Assembly: GCF_013394385.1 (NCBI RefSeq)
Contig: NZ_AP022834.1
Coordinates: 372,001-436,000, forward strand
Source: Kocuria sp. TGY1127_2
GTDB taxonomy: Bacteria; Actinomycetota; Actinomycetes; Actinomycetales; Micrococcaceae
Reading direction: 5' to 3'
DNA length: 64,000 nt
This document shows, piece by piece, positions 17,070 through 26,260 of the stretch; the first letter of the stretch is position 1, and the number at the start of each line of letters is the position of its first letter. The notes under the pieces were generated by a model. That model did not search any database. It was not told where the DNA came from and was given only the letters and a program-made list of their open reading frames with translations. The translations under genes and the position numbers were made by a program.

Positions 17070-18098
17070 TTAGGACAAGCCCTGGGCATGGAGCGCACGC
17101 TGGCGTTGAGCCAGGAATTCGCGTTGCTCGGGTGAATCGGCGGCGTCTGCGGCGGGCCGATTGAAGGCAGCGCGGGTCGAGCCGTCGATCAGGCGTGCGG
17201 CCGCGCGGGCGGTGCGTTCATCGAGATCGTATTCAGGATTGAGACCGACGATGTCCATCATGGCCATCTTGCCGCTCGCGGCGACGCGTTGGACCACTTC
17301 TTGGACGACGATCATCGGGACGCCGAGGGCGGACGGCGCGCTGACTCCAGGCGCCTGGTATCCGGGAAGAACGTCGAGATCAACACTGAGATAGACCACA
17401 TCCAGGTCTGCCAGCTGCTGGTCGACGAAATCGAGGACGTTCTGCAGGCGGCATTCCGCGCACTGGTCATCCTTCAGATAGGAGACGTTGAGATCCTGGG
17501 CGTGCTCGAATTGCGCGCGTACGTTATCCGCCTCGCTGACTCCGAGAACGCTGTAGTGGAACTCGCGCTCGGACTTCTTCTCCTCCGTGATGATTTGGCG
17601 CAGCGCAGTGACCGCCGTGGGCTGGGGGGTATTGCGAATCGCGAAATGGGAATCGAGGCTCATGACGCCCCACTTTTTCACCTCGTCGAGAGATCCGGAC
17701 GCAACAAGCCCCTGATATGCCGCATAGGTGGTCTCGTGTCCGCCGCCCAGGACGACTGTCAGGCTGTGCTCCGGGATGATGCGGCCGAGCTGTTCCCCGG
17801 CCTCAGCCTGAGCTTCTTCCATGTTGTGTCCGTCCACGGCGACGTCACCGCGATCGTGGACGATTTGTCCTCCATGAAAGGCCAGCTGAGCCAGCGCATG
17901 CCGAATGTGGAATGGCCCTTTGGCCGCGCCCGGGCGCCCCTGGTTGCGTACGGTGCCCTCATGGGAGGCGAAACCGAAGATCGCCAGACCTTTGGGATCG
18001 TCTTCCTTCTGCACCTTCCCGGCGTACACCATGTGGTGCCAACGGGTGTGGATTGCTCCCGGACCCTCGTCGCGTCCCATCCAAGGTGTTGTCTCCAT
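17070..18098 (-). CDS. hutG: Formimidoylglutamase
   Basis: An arginase-fold (ureohydrolase) enzyme that hydrolyses N-formimidoyl-L-glutamate to glutamate and formamide in histidine breakdown. The Mn-binding motifs are present: GGGHE, SLDSHF and SVDLDVLPG. The ATG at 18098 has GAGGAA 6 bases upstream; an in-frame TTG two codons earlier is less likely. No hutU, hutH or hutI lies in this window, so the gene stands alone. Other ureohydrolases (agmatinase, guanidinobutyrase) remain possible, though the sequence overall reads as HutG. Confidence 0.85.
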   Translation of the reverse strand: METTPWMGRDEGPGAIHTRWHHMVYAGKVQKEDDPKGLAIFGFASHEGTVRNQGRPGAAKGPFHIRHALAQLAFHGGQIVHDRGDVAVDGHNMEEAQAEAGEQLGRIIPEHSLTVVLGGGHETTYAAYQGLVASGSLDEVKKWGVMSLDSHFAIRNTPQPTAVTALRQIITEEKKSEREFHYSVLGVSEADNVRAQFEHAQDLNVSYLKDDQCAECRLQNVLDFVDQQLADLDVVYLSVDLDVLPGYQAPGVSAPSALGVPMIVVQEVVQRVAASGKMAMMDIVGLNPEYDLDERTARAAARLIDGSTRAAFNRPAADAADSPEQREFLAQRQRALHAQGLS

Positions 18099-18328
18099 GA
18101 CCAATTCCTCTGTTTTGAAATTTTATGTAGCTTGATCCCACACATAACACCCGTGGTCATGAACTTGGCAAGCTTATGCCGCATATCGTCCCGAATCTTG
18201 GGACAACTGGTCGCGTTTCCGCGATCTGGGACGGTTGTGGATTTCTTCGTGAGCCTTCCGACGTGCACGGTAAGTTAGATAAGGAAGAAGCGAATACGGG
18301 CGGATGCCGCCTCGAGTGAGGAGAAACC

Positions 18329-18658
18329 ATGGACGAGAACGTTCCCAACGTGAAGGTCGAGGAAATCCCCGAGGGCGCCAAGATCCTCGATGTCCGCGAG
18401 GACTATGAATGGGAAGAAGGACACATCCAAGGGGCTCAGCATCTTCCGCTGGACCAAGTTCCGGAACGATATGGCGAGGTTCCCCTGGACGAGGACGTCT
18501 ACGTCATCTGTCGGAGCGGAGGCCGTTCGCTGCGCGCGACTGCCTACCTTAATCAGTACGGATTCGATGCGTTCAACGTGGTCGGTGGCATGGGTGCATG
18601 GCAGGACGCCGAGAAACCCATGGTCTCCGAGAACGGCCAGACACCGCAGGTTCGGTAG
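18329..18658 (+). CDS. Rhodanese-like domain protein
   Basis: A single-domain sulfurtransferase-fold protein of 109 aa. It has the CDC25-like start ILDVREDYEWEEGHIQGA and the active-site loop CRSGGRS, whose cysteine can carry a persulfide sulfur. The ATG has GAGGAG upstream. It may transfer sulfur or bind a small anion; the partner is unknown. pheA follows at a 14-base spacing, so the two may be co-transcribed. Confidence 0.88.
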   Translation: MDENVPNVKVEEIPEGAKILDVREDYEWEEGHIQGAQHLPLDQVPERYGEVPLDEDVYVICRSGGRSLRATAYLNQYGFDAFNVVGGMGAWQDAEKPMVSENGQTPQVR

Positions 18659-18672
18659 TCAGGCGTTCACAC

Positions 18673-19596
18673 ATGAAGTACACATATCTCGGCCCCGAGG
18701 GCACGTTCTCTGAGGCCGCACTGCTTTCTGTCCCTGGTTCGGACACCGCCGAACGCATACCGGCCACGTCCGTTCCGGCCGCCCTGGCCATGGTCCGCGA
18801 GGGCAAGGTCGATGCGGCGATGGTTCCGATTGAAAACTCCGTAGAGGGCGGTGTCACGGCAACCCTTGATGCCATTGCGGACGGGGAAGACCTGCGCATC
18901 GTTCGGGAGGTGCTGGTCCCCATCCGTTTCATCCTCGTCGGTGCCCCAGGACTGACGCTCGACGAGGTCCGAGTGGTGTCGACGCATTCCCATGCTTGGG
19001 CACAGGTCCGGAAATGGATGGGTGAAGCGCTGCCCAATGCGGATTACGTGCCCGCGAGCTCCACGGCCGCGGCGGCGGTCGCATTCCTCGATGAAGACAA
19101 CCCAGGGTATGAGGCGGCGGTATGCTCCCCGATCGTCGCCGAACAGCATCCGGAACTGAACTTGCTCGCAACAGATATTGGTGACAACGCCAATGCGATC
19201 ACTCGATTCATTCTGGTGACCTCGGCCCACGACGGTCTGCCGACCCCTGAGCCCACCGGGGCGGACAAGACCACCCTGGTCATCCCGCTCCCCGAGGACC
19301 GCGCGGGCGCTCTGATGGACCTTTTGGAACAGTTCGCGGTGCGAGGGGTGAATCTTTCACGCATTGAGTCACGGCCGACGGGGCAGTCATTGGGCTCGTA
19401 CTTCTTCTCCATCGATGCCGAAGGTCACTTGGAAAACCTGAGAATGCGCAACGCCCTGCGTGGCCTGCACCGGGTATCACCGGGTGTGAAGTTTCTGGGT
19501 TCCTATCCTCGCGCCGATCGGAAGGAACCCCTTCTCGATTCGCATCATTCCGACGAGGCTTTTTCCCGGGCAGACAAGTGGGTGGACAACCTCTGA
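18673..19596 (+). CDS. pheA: Prephenate dehydratase
   Basis: Converts prephenate to phenylpyruvate in phenylalanine synthesis. The catalytic domain shows GPEGTFSEAA at the N-terminus, ENSVEGGV, and the TRF motif in NAITRFILV. A C-terminal ACT domain (GALMDLLEQFAVRGVNLSRIESRPTG) provides phenylalanine feedback control in this family. It is a stand-alone monofunctional enzyme of 307 aa with no chorismate mutase domain. The ATG at 18673 begins family-typical sequence (MKYTYLGPEG). Confidence 0.95.
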   Translation: MKYTYLGPEGTFSEAALLSVPGSDTAERIPATSVPAALAMVREGKVDAAMVPIENSVEGGVTATLDAIADGEDLRIVREVLVPIRFILVGAPGLTLDEVRVVSTHSHAWAQVRKWMGEALPNADYVPASSTAAAAVAFLDEDNPGYEAAVCSPIVAEQHPELNLLATDIGDNANAITRFILVTSAHDGLPTPEPTGADKTTLVIPLPEDRAGALMDLLEQFAVRGVNLSRIESRPTGQSLGSYFFSIDAEGHLENLRMRNALRGLHRVSPGVKFLGSYPRADRKEPLLDSHHSDEAFSRADKWVDNL

Positions 19597-19712
19597 AGTG
19601 CCGCGGTGACGTGATGCCGCCCGCAGGGTTGCTGTCGAGGGAATCCGTGGGCGTTTGACCCGTTCCGGTGGATACTGAACACTTAAGGTCGAAGAATAGA
19701 AGGGGAAACCAC

Positions 19713-20006
19713 ATGCGAGTTACCGGTTGGTTGCAGGCTGGCATCATCATGCTTGTCCTGGGCATCTTCGTGGGAGCTTACGGGGTCGGCATTTGGGCGC
19801 TCGCTCTGGGCCAGGATACGGACGCGGACAGCGGAGCCAAGATTGCTTCGCCCATCATGATGCTTGCCTCCGTCCCCCTCCTCGTTGTCGGCCTCGGTAT
19901 GACCATCTCCGGCATCTTTTGGGAAAGGCATGTTTTCCTCGAAGCGCTGTCGGCCCGAAGGCAAGAGGCGGAAGCCGCGTCTTCTGTTCGGTCTCGCCCA
20001 GAATAA
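19713..20006 (+). CDS. Small two-TM membrane protein, unknown function
   Basis: A 97-residue protein with two hydrophobic segments, about residues 5-28 (GWLQAGIIMLVLGIFVGAYG) and 45-70 (IMMLASVPLLVVGLGMTISG), and a charged C-terminal tail. AAGGGG lies upstream of the ATG at 19713. I do not recognise a family. It is a singleton between pheA and the convergent lipid kinase gene. Confidence 0.65.
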   Translation: MRVTGWLQAGIIMLVLGIFVGAYGVGIWALALGQDTDADSGAKIASPIMMLASVPLLVVGLGMTISGIFWERHVFLEALSARRQEAEAASSVRSRPE

Positions 20007-20011
20007 AGTGA

Positions 20012-21172
20012 CTAACTCACCGACGGGTTGACGAACCGCCGCCAGTTCAAACGGGACTGTCCCAGAGCGCTTGTCTTCCTGAGGTTCGCCAAACTGCGGA
20101 ACGGTGTGATGTTCTCCGGGTAGGTGTTGACGGCAAGGACTGCCGGCCGGACCTCGGCCACCAGGCGACCATAGGTTCCGATCAGGTCGCCATCGACCTC
20201 TACCGGTTGCGGACTGCCTCCGAAGTCCAGTACGACTTTCTTCCCGTGAAGATGCTCGATGACCGGAAGGCCGTTTCTTTTCCGCGTCACGACCTGTCTG
20301 GTCAAGGATACCCACCCGACCAGGTTGCGAGGGGTCAGCAAGATGACTTCGAGGAGACCGTCGTCCGCCGTGGAGTCCGCGGCCAGATGAAGACCGGCCG
20401 TGATTTCCCCGCAATTGGCGACGAGTACTGCACGAATCCTCCTGCGGATCGGTTCATCGTCGTCGATCTGGATGGCAACCGGACGTCTGACGGAAACCAA
20501 ATTGCGCAGACCGGCCTCGACGTAGGCCAACCACCCCAATCTCGACTTTAGATCGTCCTTGGTGTCCGTCATGATTTGGGCGTCGAAGCCCGCCCCGCCC
20601 ATGACCAGGTACGACAGCTCTTCATGGATCCCGTCCTGCCGCGTCGCTCGGAGACCGATCATGTCGATGCGTCGGGGCCTGCCATGGAGTGCCGTATCGA
20701 TGCAGGAATGCAGATCCGAGATGCTCATTTCCAGGTTGCGTGCGAGCAGATTGCCAGTGCCCAGCGGGACGATTCCCATCCCCGTCGTGGTGCCCTCCAG
20801 GACGCCAGCCACCTGGCGGACCGTGCCGTCCCCACCCATAGCAATGACGAGATCACAGCCGTCGGCCACTGCCTGTTCGGCCATACCGCGGCCGGGATCT
20901 TCCGTCGTCGTCTCGTAGAACTTCGGTTCCGGCCAATCGATTTTACGAGTTGCGTGTGCCAGAGCATCGCACGAGAAGTGTGCGAGCGACTTCACCGGGT
21001 TGTACACGACACCGACCTGACGTGGGCTCCCCGGTTCGAGACGGGGGCGCCACGGCACGGGCTGGGTCAGTACAGGGGGCCGCCCTCGCCACGACGTGAC
21101 GACGCTGGCGGCAGCGGCGGCGGCCAGGCTCAGGAAGCCCACCACACCTAGGGCTTTTCCGGAAGGTCGCAT
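20012..21172 (-). CDS. Diacylglycerol/lipid kinase family protein
   Basis: An ATP-dependent kinase of the DAGK catalytic/NAD-kinase-like fold (YegS/BmrU type). The nucleotide-binding motif is AMGGDGTVRQVAGVLEGT, followed by GIVPLGTGNLLARNL, both hallmarks of the family. An N-terminal hydrophobic segment (GVVGFLSLAAAAAASVV) anchors the 386-residue protein to the membrane. The likely substrate is diacylglycerol or a related lipid, feeding phosphatidic acid back to phospholipid synthesis. The GNAT gene lies ten bases upstream in the same direction, so they may form an operon. Confidence 0.88.
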   Translation of the reverse strand: MRPSGKALGVVGFLSLAAAAAASVVTSWRGRPPVLTQPVPWRPRLEPGSPRQVGVVYNPVKSLAHFSCDALAHATRKIDWPEPKFYETTTEDPGRGMAEQAVADGCDLVIAMGGDGTVRQVAGVLEGTTTGMGIVPLGTGNLLARNLEMSISDLHSCIDTALHGRPRRIDMIGLRATRQDGIHEELSYLVMGGAGFDAQIMTDTKDDLKSRLGWLAYVEAGLRNLVSVRRPVAIQIDDDEPIRRRIRAVLVANCGEITAGLHLAADSTADDGLLEVILLTPRNLVGWVSLTRQVVTRKRNGLPVIEHLHGKKVVLDFGGSPQPVEVDGDLIGTYGRLVAEVRPAVLAVNTYPENITPFRSLANLRKTSALGQSRLNWRRFVNPSVS

Positions 21173-21182
21173 AATTTCCAGG

Positions 21183-21812
21183 TTACCGGTCCTGAGCGCG
21201 ATTCATCCGGTGAGCCAACTGATTACGGACCGCGGGCCACTCGTCGCGCACGATCGAATAACTGCAGGTATCCCGGATCGAACCATCCTCCATACGCCGA
21301 TCGTTGCGCAGCACGCCGTCCAGTTGCGCTCCCAAATCCTCGATCGCTCGTCGGGACTGTCGGTTCAGTTTATGGGTTTCGAAGCGCACGCTGATGCACT
21401 TGAGGGTTTCGAAGGCATAGGTGAGCAGGAGTTTCTTCGACTCGATGTTCATCCCGGTCCGTTGCGTCGACGCGGCATTCCAGGTGTATCCGATATCGAC
21501 CCTCGGCGCGCTCCAGTCAAGATCGTAATAGCTTGTCATGCCAGTGATTTTGCCGTCGGCGAGACGACGGGCTGCGAAAGGGATCATGGCCCAGTTTCGC
21601 TGGAGCTCCAGACGCCGGCGGATCTCTGATTCGACGCCTTCCGGTCGGGGAACCGAGGTGTACCAAAGGTTCCACAGTTCGCCGTCGCGGGTTGCGTCCT
21701 GAAGATCCTCGCAATGATCGAGGGAAAGCTGTTCAAGCTGGACCGACGTGCCCGTAAGCGTAGGCGCGGTCAAGTCGGTTGGAGGCGTTGGGATGGTGTC
21801 GAATTCCGTCAT
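21183..21812 (-). CDS. GNAT family N-acetyltransferase (RimJ/RimL-like)
   Basis: A 209-residue acetyltransferase resembling the RimJ/RimL ribosomal-protein and small-molecule group. It has the order typical of these proteins: N-terminal [19 protein letters not shown], then the core [29 protein letters not shown], which provides the acetyl-CoA pyrophosphate loop. The motif [20 protein letters not shown] matches the helix-strand end of the fold. I take the ATG at 21812; an upstream in-frame ATG at 21836 adds 8 residues. The acceptor substrate is unknown. Confidence 0.85.
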   Translation of the reverse strand: MTEFDTIPTPPTDLTAPTLTGTSVQLEQLSLDHCEDLQDATRDGELWNLWYTSVPRPEGVESEIRRRLELQRNWAMIPFAARRLADGKITGMTSYYDLDWSAPRVDIGYTWNAASTQRTGMNIESKKLLLTYAFETLKCISVRFETHKLNRQSRRAIEDLGAQLDGVLRNDRRMEDGSIRDTCSYSIVRDEWPAVRNQLAHRMNRAQDR

Positions 21813-21908
21813 GGGCCTACCGTATCGGGTGTCCAATTCGGGTCACCGTTATCCACAGCGATGTATCCGACGTGGGAACCTCGCGAGCGTTGCGGTAGGT
21901 TAAGGGGC

Positions 21909-23219
21909 GTGATCGACATTAATCTTCTGCGCGAAAATCCAGACCTGTTTCGGGCTTCTCAGCGTGCCCGCCAATCCGACGTCGAGCTCGTGGACCACAT
22001 CCTCGAAGCTGACGCCAATCGTCGGCAGTCGATTAGTGATTTCGAATCACTGCGAGCGGAACAGAAGTCTTTCGGCAAAAAGGTCTCCCAGGCCACTGGC
22101 GAGGAGAAAAATGCCCTGCTGGCCGAGGTCAAAGAGCTCTCACAGAAGGTCAAAGCCGCGGAAAATGCCTTGAACGAAGCCCAGGCAGCTCAGGACGAAC
22201 TCCTCTCCCGCATGGAGAACCTCATCATCGACGGCGTCCCCACCGGTGGCGAGGACGACTTCGTCACCTTGAAAACGGTTGGCGAGCCCCGGGATTTCGC
22301 TTCCGAAGGCTTCGAACCGCGGGATCATCTTGAGATCGGGGAGCTCCTCGACGGCATCGATATGGCCAGAGGAGCCAAAGTCTCCGGTGCGCGTTTTTAC
22401 TTCTTGAAAGGTGCGGTCGCTCGCCTCGAACAGGCTTTGCTGTGGATGGCACTGGACCAAGCCACCAAGGCCGGCTTCACGATGCTGACTACCCCGACCC
22501 TCGTCCGTCCCGAGACTATGGCTGGGACTGGTTTCAACGTCAAGCACGACGACGAGATCTACCGGCTCGAGCGGGACGATCTTTACCTCGTGGGAACATC
22601 CGAGGTCGCGATCGCCGGTTACCACGCGGACGAGATCATCGATTTCGACGGCGGACCCCGGAAATATCTCGGGTGGTCCACGTGTTACAGACGTGAGGCC
22701 GGATCCGCCGGCAAGGATACCCGCGGCATCATTCGCGTACACCAGTTCAACAAAGCAGAAATGTTTGTGTACTGCCCCGTAGAAGAAGCGGAAGGCATGC
22801 ACGAGAAAATGCTGGCCTGGGAAGAGGAAATGCTGGGCAAGTGCGGCCTGTCCTATCGTGTGATCGATACTGCGGCCGGCGATTTGGGTTCTTCGGCAGC
22901 GAGGAAGTTCGATTGCGAGGCGTGGATTCCCACCCAAGGCACATACCGTGAATTGACCTCGACCTCGAATTGCACGACGTTCCAGGCCCGGCGGCTGAAC
23001 ATTCGAGAGCGCAAGCCGGACGTGGTCTCCGCCAACGGCAAGACGAAAAAGGGCGGAACCCGGACGGTCGCTACCCTCAATGGCACGCTGGCTACAACGC
23101 GTTGGTTGGTCGCGATCTTGGAAACTCACCAGCAGAAGGACGGATCGGTCCGCATCCCCGAAGCACTGCGCCCCTATATGGGCGGGCTCGAGGTCATCCC
23201 AGTGGTTGGGCAGAAATAG
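21909..23219 (+). CDS. serS: Seryl-tRNA synthetase
   Basis: Charges tRNA-Ser with serine; a class II synthetase of 436 aa. The N-terminal coiled-coil tRNA-binding arm covers about residues 30-105 ([24 protein letters not shown] and beyond). The motif 2 region is [21 protein letters not shown], and motif 3 lies in [15 protein letters not shown], with [10 protein letters not shown] in the serine pocket. It starts at the GTG at 21909, preceded by AAGGGG. A TAGGTT hexamer just upstream could also give a leaderless message. I saw no T-box leader. Confidence 0.97.
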   Translation: MIDINLLRENPDLFRASQRARQSDVELVDHILEADANRRQSISDFESLRAEQKSFGKKVSQATGEEKNALLAEVKELSQKVKAAENALNEAQAAQDELLSRMENLIIDGVPTGGEDDFVTLKTVGEPRDFASEGFEPRDHLEIGELLDGIDMARGAKVSGARFYFLKGAVARLEQALLWMALDQATKAGFTMLTTPTLVRPETMAGTGFNVKHDDEIYRLERDDLYLVGTSEVAIAGYHADEIIDFDGGPRKYLGWSTCYRREAGSAGKDTRGIIRVHQFNKAEMFVYCPVEEAEGMHEKMLAWEEEMLGKCGLSYRVIDTAAGDLGSSAARKFDCEAWIPTQGTYRELTSTSNCTTFQARRLNIRERKPDVVSANGKTKKGGTRTVATLNGTLATTRWLVAILETHQQKDGSVRIPEALRPYMGGLEVIPVVGQK

Positions 23220-23232
23220 TCCAGCAATCGGC

Positions 23233-23296
23233 CGCCGTCCGAACTTGCCCGTCGTGTCGCTCCTCAGGGGTGAAACCTGGGCTAGGTCGGGCGGCG
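23233..23296 (+). terminator. Possible serS terminator hairpin
   Basis: CGCCGTCCG (about 23235-23243) can pair with CGGGCGGCG near 23288-23296, with one G-T pair. The loop is long and contains a smaller CCTCAGG/CCTGGG stem. It is followed by an AATTTAA stretch rather than a clear T run. Confidence 0.3.
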
Positions 23297-23324
23297 TCCC
23301 AATTTAACGAGAATTCGTAACCGC

Positions 23325-23372
23325 CGATTCATCGCGAATTCGCTGAATCGGTGCATACCCGTTATAACGGGT
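23325..23372. promoter_or_regulatory. Cluster of palindromes upstream of HAD phosphatase gene
   Basis: CGATTCA (23325-23331) and TGAATCG (23344-23350) flank the perfect palindrome GCGAATTCGC (23334-23343). They are followed by the perfect 16-bp palindrome ACCCGTTATAACGGGT (23357-23372), whose centre TATAAC can serve as a -10. The last palindrome ends 15 bases before the ATG. A repressor site overlapping the promoter is the simplest reading. Confidence 0.5.
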
Positions 23373-23387
23373 GGATCAGATGAAAGT

Positions 23388-24245
23388 ATGGAAATAATGA
23401 CTCAAGAAACAATTCACCCGCCGGTGCAGGTGCGCTGGCACAAAGAAGCAGGGGTGAAATACCTGGTGGCCCTCGACGTCGACGGAACCCTCGTGGACCA
23501 CGACGGTCACATGTCAGAAGACGTCAAGGAAGCCGTTCGATCCGTTGCCCAGGAAGGGCACCACATCGTGGTCTCGACCGGCCGTTCGAAGGGTGCGACC
23601 TTGCCGATCGTGGAACTCGCCGACATCGAGTCCGGCTACGCGGTCAGCTCCAACGGCGGCGTGACACTCGAAATCGGCAAGCAACACGTGGACGGTTATA
23701 AAATCGTCGACGCCGTGACCTTCAGGCCGGCCAAGGCGCTCGCCGCTCTCCACGAAAAACTGCCCGGCGCAAAATTTGCTCTCGAGGCCGCTGATGGGTC
23801 GTTCTTCTCGACAGCCCACTTCCAGGACCGGAGCTTCGGCATGGAGGCGCAGACCGTTTCCCTCGAGGAAATCCTCGACATGGAAGCCGTCCGCGTGGTG
23901 GTTTTCTCGTCCGAAACGGACATCGACTCCTTCGCCGAAATCATCGACGAAGTAGGCCTGCACGGTGTGACCTACTCGGTGGGCTGGACTCCCTGGCTGG
24001 ATATTGCGGCTCACGGAGTTTCCAAGGCATCTGCCCTCGAACAGATCCGTAAGAATCTCGGCGTCGACCCTGCCCATACCATTGCGATGGGCGACGGCCG
24101 GAATGACATCGAGATGCTCGAATGGGCCGCTCGCGGCGTCGCCATGGGACAGGCGCCGGAGGAAGTCATCGACGTCGCCTCCGAGGTCACCTCGTCGGTT
24201 TACGACGACGGCGCCGCGCACATCCTGCGCAGCTTGTTGGACTAA
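23388..24245 (+). CDS. HAD-superfamily Cof-type phosphatase
   Basis: A second Cof-like HAD hydrolase (285 aa), only distantly similar to the one at 5.5 kb. Motif I is ALDVDGTLVD (D30 and D32). The C-terminal Mg motif is GDGRNDIEMLEWAARG. The cap domain lies between. It probably dephosphorylates a sugar phosphate or cofactor such as a flavin or pyridoxal phosphate; the sequence does not decide. The upstream palindromes suggest dedicated regulation, unlike most HAD genes here. Confidence 0.87.
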   Translation: MEIMTQETIHPPVQVRWHKEAGVKYLVALDVDGTLVDHDGHMSEDVKEAVRSVAQEGHHIVVSTGRSKGATLPIVELADIESGYAVSSNGGVTLEIGKQHVDGYKIVDAVTFRPAKALAALHEKLPGAKFALEAADGSFFSTAHFQDRSFGMEAQTVSLEEILDMEAVRVVVFSSETDIDSFAEIIDEVGLHGVTYSVGWTPWLDIAAHGVSKASALEQIRKNLGVDPAHTIAMGDGRNDIEMLEWAARGVAMGQAPEEVIDVASEVTSSVYDDGAAHILRSLLD

Positions 24246-24362
24246 GGAGCAGTCACCGCCTGTGCGCACGCGCAGAAACAGATTGCTGCTTACACCAGGC
24301 GCGCCCCCTCGTCGGCGTTGGCCGTAAGCTCGAAGGCAGGACGTTATCCGTAAGGAGCCAGC

Positions 24363-25163
24363 ATGAAAATTGCTATCGCGCAGATCAACAGCAGCGAGAT
24401 TGTCAGCGAAAACCTGAGCAAGGTGCAGGATTGCACGCGCCGCGCTCGCGAAGAAGGCGCGGAACTCGTCGTCTTCCCGGAAGCTACCATGACTGCTTTC
24501 GGCAGTGACCTCTTCGCGGCAGCGACCGAACATGCCGAGATGTGGAAGACCGAAATGCAGTGGCTCGCCGCGGAACAAGAGATCTCCCTGGTGACTGGCG
24601 AATTCGCTCCTGCCGAGGACGGCAAAGTACAAAACATCCTGGCCGTGTACACGCCTTCGGGCGAGAGACTCGATTACGCCAAGATTCACCTCTACGACGC
24701 GTTCGGCTTCACGGAGTCCAACGACGTGGCACCTGGAAATGATTTACTCGTGGTCAACATCGGCGGAGTCTCGGTGGGTTTGTCCCTGTGCTACGACATC
24801 CGGTTCCCCAAGCTGTTTGCCGAATTGTCTCGCAAGGGCGCACAGGTTTCCTTGGTGGCCGCGTCATGGGCCGCCGGAAGCGGCAAGGTGGAGCAATGGG
24901 AAACCCTGGCTCGTGCCCGCGCCCTGGACAGCAACACGATCGTCGTCGCGGTGGATCAGGCCGACCCGAAGGTCTCCGGTGTCAACGTCAATCCCAAGGC
25001 TCCGACCGGTGTCGGACACAGCATCGTCTCAGACCCTTTCGGTCACGTTATTGCCTCGTTCGGCGAGGCAGAAGAATTGCAGGTCCTCGAACTGGATCTG
25101 GGCGTGGTCGAGCAAGCAGAAAAATCGCTCCCTGTTCTGGAGAACGCAAAACTCGGTTATTAG
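24363..25163 (+). CDS. Carbon-nitrogen hydrolase (nitrilase superfamily)
   Basis: A cytosolic amidase-like enzyme (266 aa) of the nitrilase superfamily, with the Glu-Lys-Cys triad in the expected order: E40 in VVFPEATMTAF, K107 in LDYAKIHLYDAF and C143 in GLSLCYDIRFPKLF. The spacing and the sequence around the cysteine fit the Nit1/Nit2-like omega-amidase or deaminated-glutathione amidase branch, which is a metabolite-repair role; the exact substrate is inferred. AAGGAG precedes the ATG. Confidence 0.9.
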   Translation: MKIAIAQINSSEIVSENLSKVQDCTRRAREEGAELVVFPEATMTAFGSDLFAAATEHAEMWKTEMQWLAAEQEISLVTGEFAPAEDGKVQNILAVYTPSGERLDYAKIHLYDAFGFTESNDVAPGNDLLVVNIGGVSVGLSLCYDIRFPKLFAELSRKGAQVSLVAASWAAGSGKVEQWETLARARALDSNTIVVAVDQADPKVSGVNVNPKAPTGVGHSIVSDPFGHVIASFGEAEELQVLELDLGVVEQAEKSLPVLENAKLGY

Positions 25164-25298
25164 AATTCCATTCCGGGGCGTCTCAGACAGTGGATTCCTG
25201 CCGAATCTGGGGTAAACCCGTTGACTTACCGGTAACTGCTTGAAATTCTCAATATAAGCGTTATCACTGGTCGGTTATGGATTTAGGGATGTGGGACA

Positions 25299-26018
25299 GT
25301 GGCTCCGTCGAAATACAGGACCGCTGGTGTCGGCATGCTGTTGGTTTCTCTCTCCGTGCCGATCCTTTCGGGCTGCACAGGAGCAACCAGTGATTCCAGC
25401 GTGGCCAGCCTGCCCGCTGAGACGAACACCTCTTCGCCGGAGCCGTCGGAGGGCTCCGCATCGGGTGAGGCAAGCCCGTCGAGTGGATCCACGGGCCAGC
25501 ACCGGCAATTGGAAGTCATCGATGATCCTTGCGCGAGTTCCTGCATAAAAGGCGGAACCATTGAGGTTCAACATCCTGCGTTCGGCCCGATGACAGTGAT
25601 CCCGTACTGGAACAAGCGCGCCGACGACAACGGCTCGCCGGCAGGGAATGCCGCTTATGCCCTGTACCAACATGACAAGGCCGTCGGCTACGTGGAGGAT
25701 CCGAATCAAAAGCTTCTGTGGTTCGGCGCCAGACCGGTTGATCAGGCCAACTCAGATGTGTGGAATCTCGAAAACGGATCCAATGTGGACAAATATGGCA
25801 ACGTTTACCTCAGCTACAACGGCGGGGTAACGGTACTCACCCCGACCGATCAGGGATACAACTCCTATGATTCGATGCCCAGCGGGACCAACCCCTTCAA
25901 AAATGCATCGTTGCATATCGACCCCTCTGGGGAACCGACCATGACGTATTCAGAAGACGGCCAAGAGCGGGAACACCATTGGGACGGCAATCAGTTCGTC
26001 GATTCCGAAGATTTCTGA
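25299..26018 (+). CDS. Putative secreted lipoprotein, unknown function
   Basis: A 239-residue protein with a type II signal peptide: a hydrophobic stretch and the lipobox LSGC near residue 26. A Ser/Pro/Glu-rich low-complexity linker of about 40 residues follows. The rest is a compact domain rich in Tyr, Trp, Asn and Gly with two cysteines close together (DDPCASSCIKGG). I do not recognise the domain. The gene starts with GTG at 25299 and is monocistronic, followed by a terminator. It is expected on the outer face of the cytoplasmic membrane. Confidence 0.75.
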   Translation: MAPSKYRTAGVGMLLVSLSVPILSGCTGATSDSSVASLPAETNTSSPEPSEGSASGEASPSSGSTGQHRQLEVIDDPCASSCIKGGTIEVQHPAFGPMTVIPYWNKRADDNGSPAGNAAYALYQHDKAVGYVEDPNQKLLWFGARPVDQANSDVWNLENGSNVDKYGNVYLSYNGGVTVLTPTDQGYNSYDSMPSGTNPFKNASLHIDPSGEPTMTYSEDGQEREHHWDGNQFVDSEDF

Positions 26019-26038
26019 GATTCGTTCCCCGAACCGCC

Positions 26039-26071
26039 AAAGGCCCGTATCCGGTTTCGGATGCGGGCTTT
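26039..26071 (+). terminator. Intrinsic terminator after the lipoprotein gene
   Basis: AAAGGCCCGTATCCG pairs with CGGATGCGGGCTTT (one bulge and one G-T pair) around a GTTT loop, ending in TTTGTGTTGT. Confidence 0.65.
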
Positions 26072-26260
26072 GTGTTGTCCGGGAATTCAGCCCCGGGAAG
26101 ATTCGAACTTGCTCGCCGGGGCAGGGCTCAGTTGATGAGCTTATTGTGCGGCGGGCGTCGTTGCGCACGTGAGCAGCGGCCGTTCACGGCGGTGACGTCG
26201 GCTTGCAGTGGCACCGTCCTCAAACAGTAGCGAACGTCATTACTGGCGAAGGGACAGCGA

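Noticed and set aside
21813-21908. T-box leader for serS
   Set aside because: Only 96 bases lie between the divergent starts and the T-box consensus is not present.
26081-26160. Possible tRNA gene on the minus strand (GTTCGAATC T-loop-like sequence with GCTC/GAGC pairs)
   Set aside because: The T-stem has a mismatch, and no 5' acceptor strand, D-arm or proper anticodon loop could be fitted.
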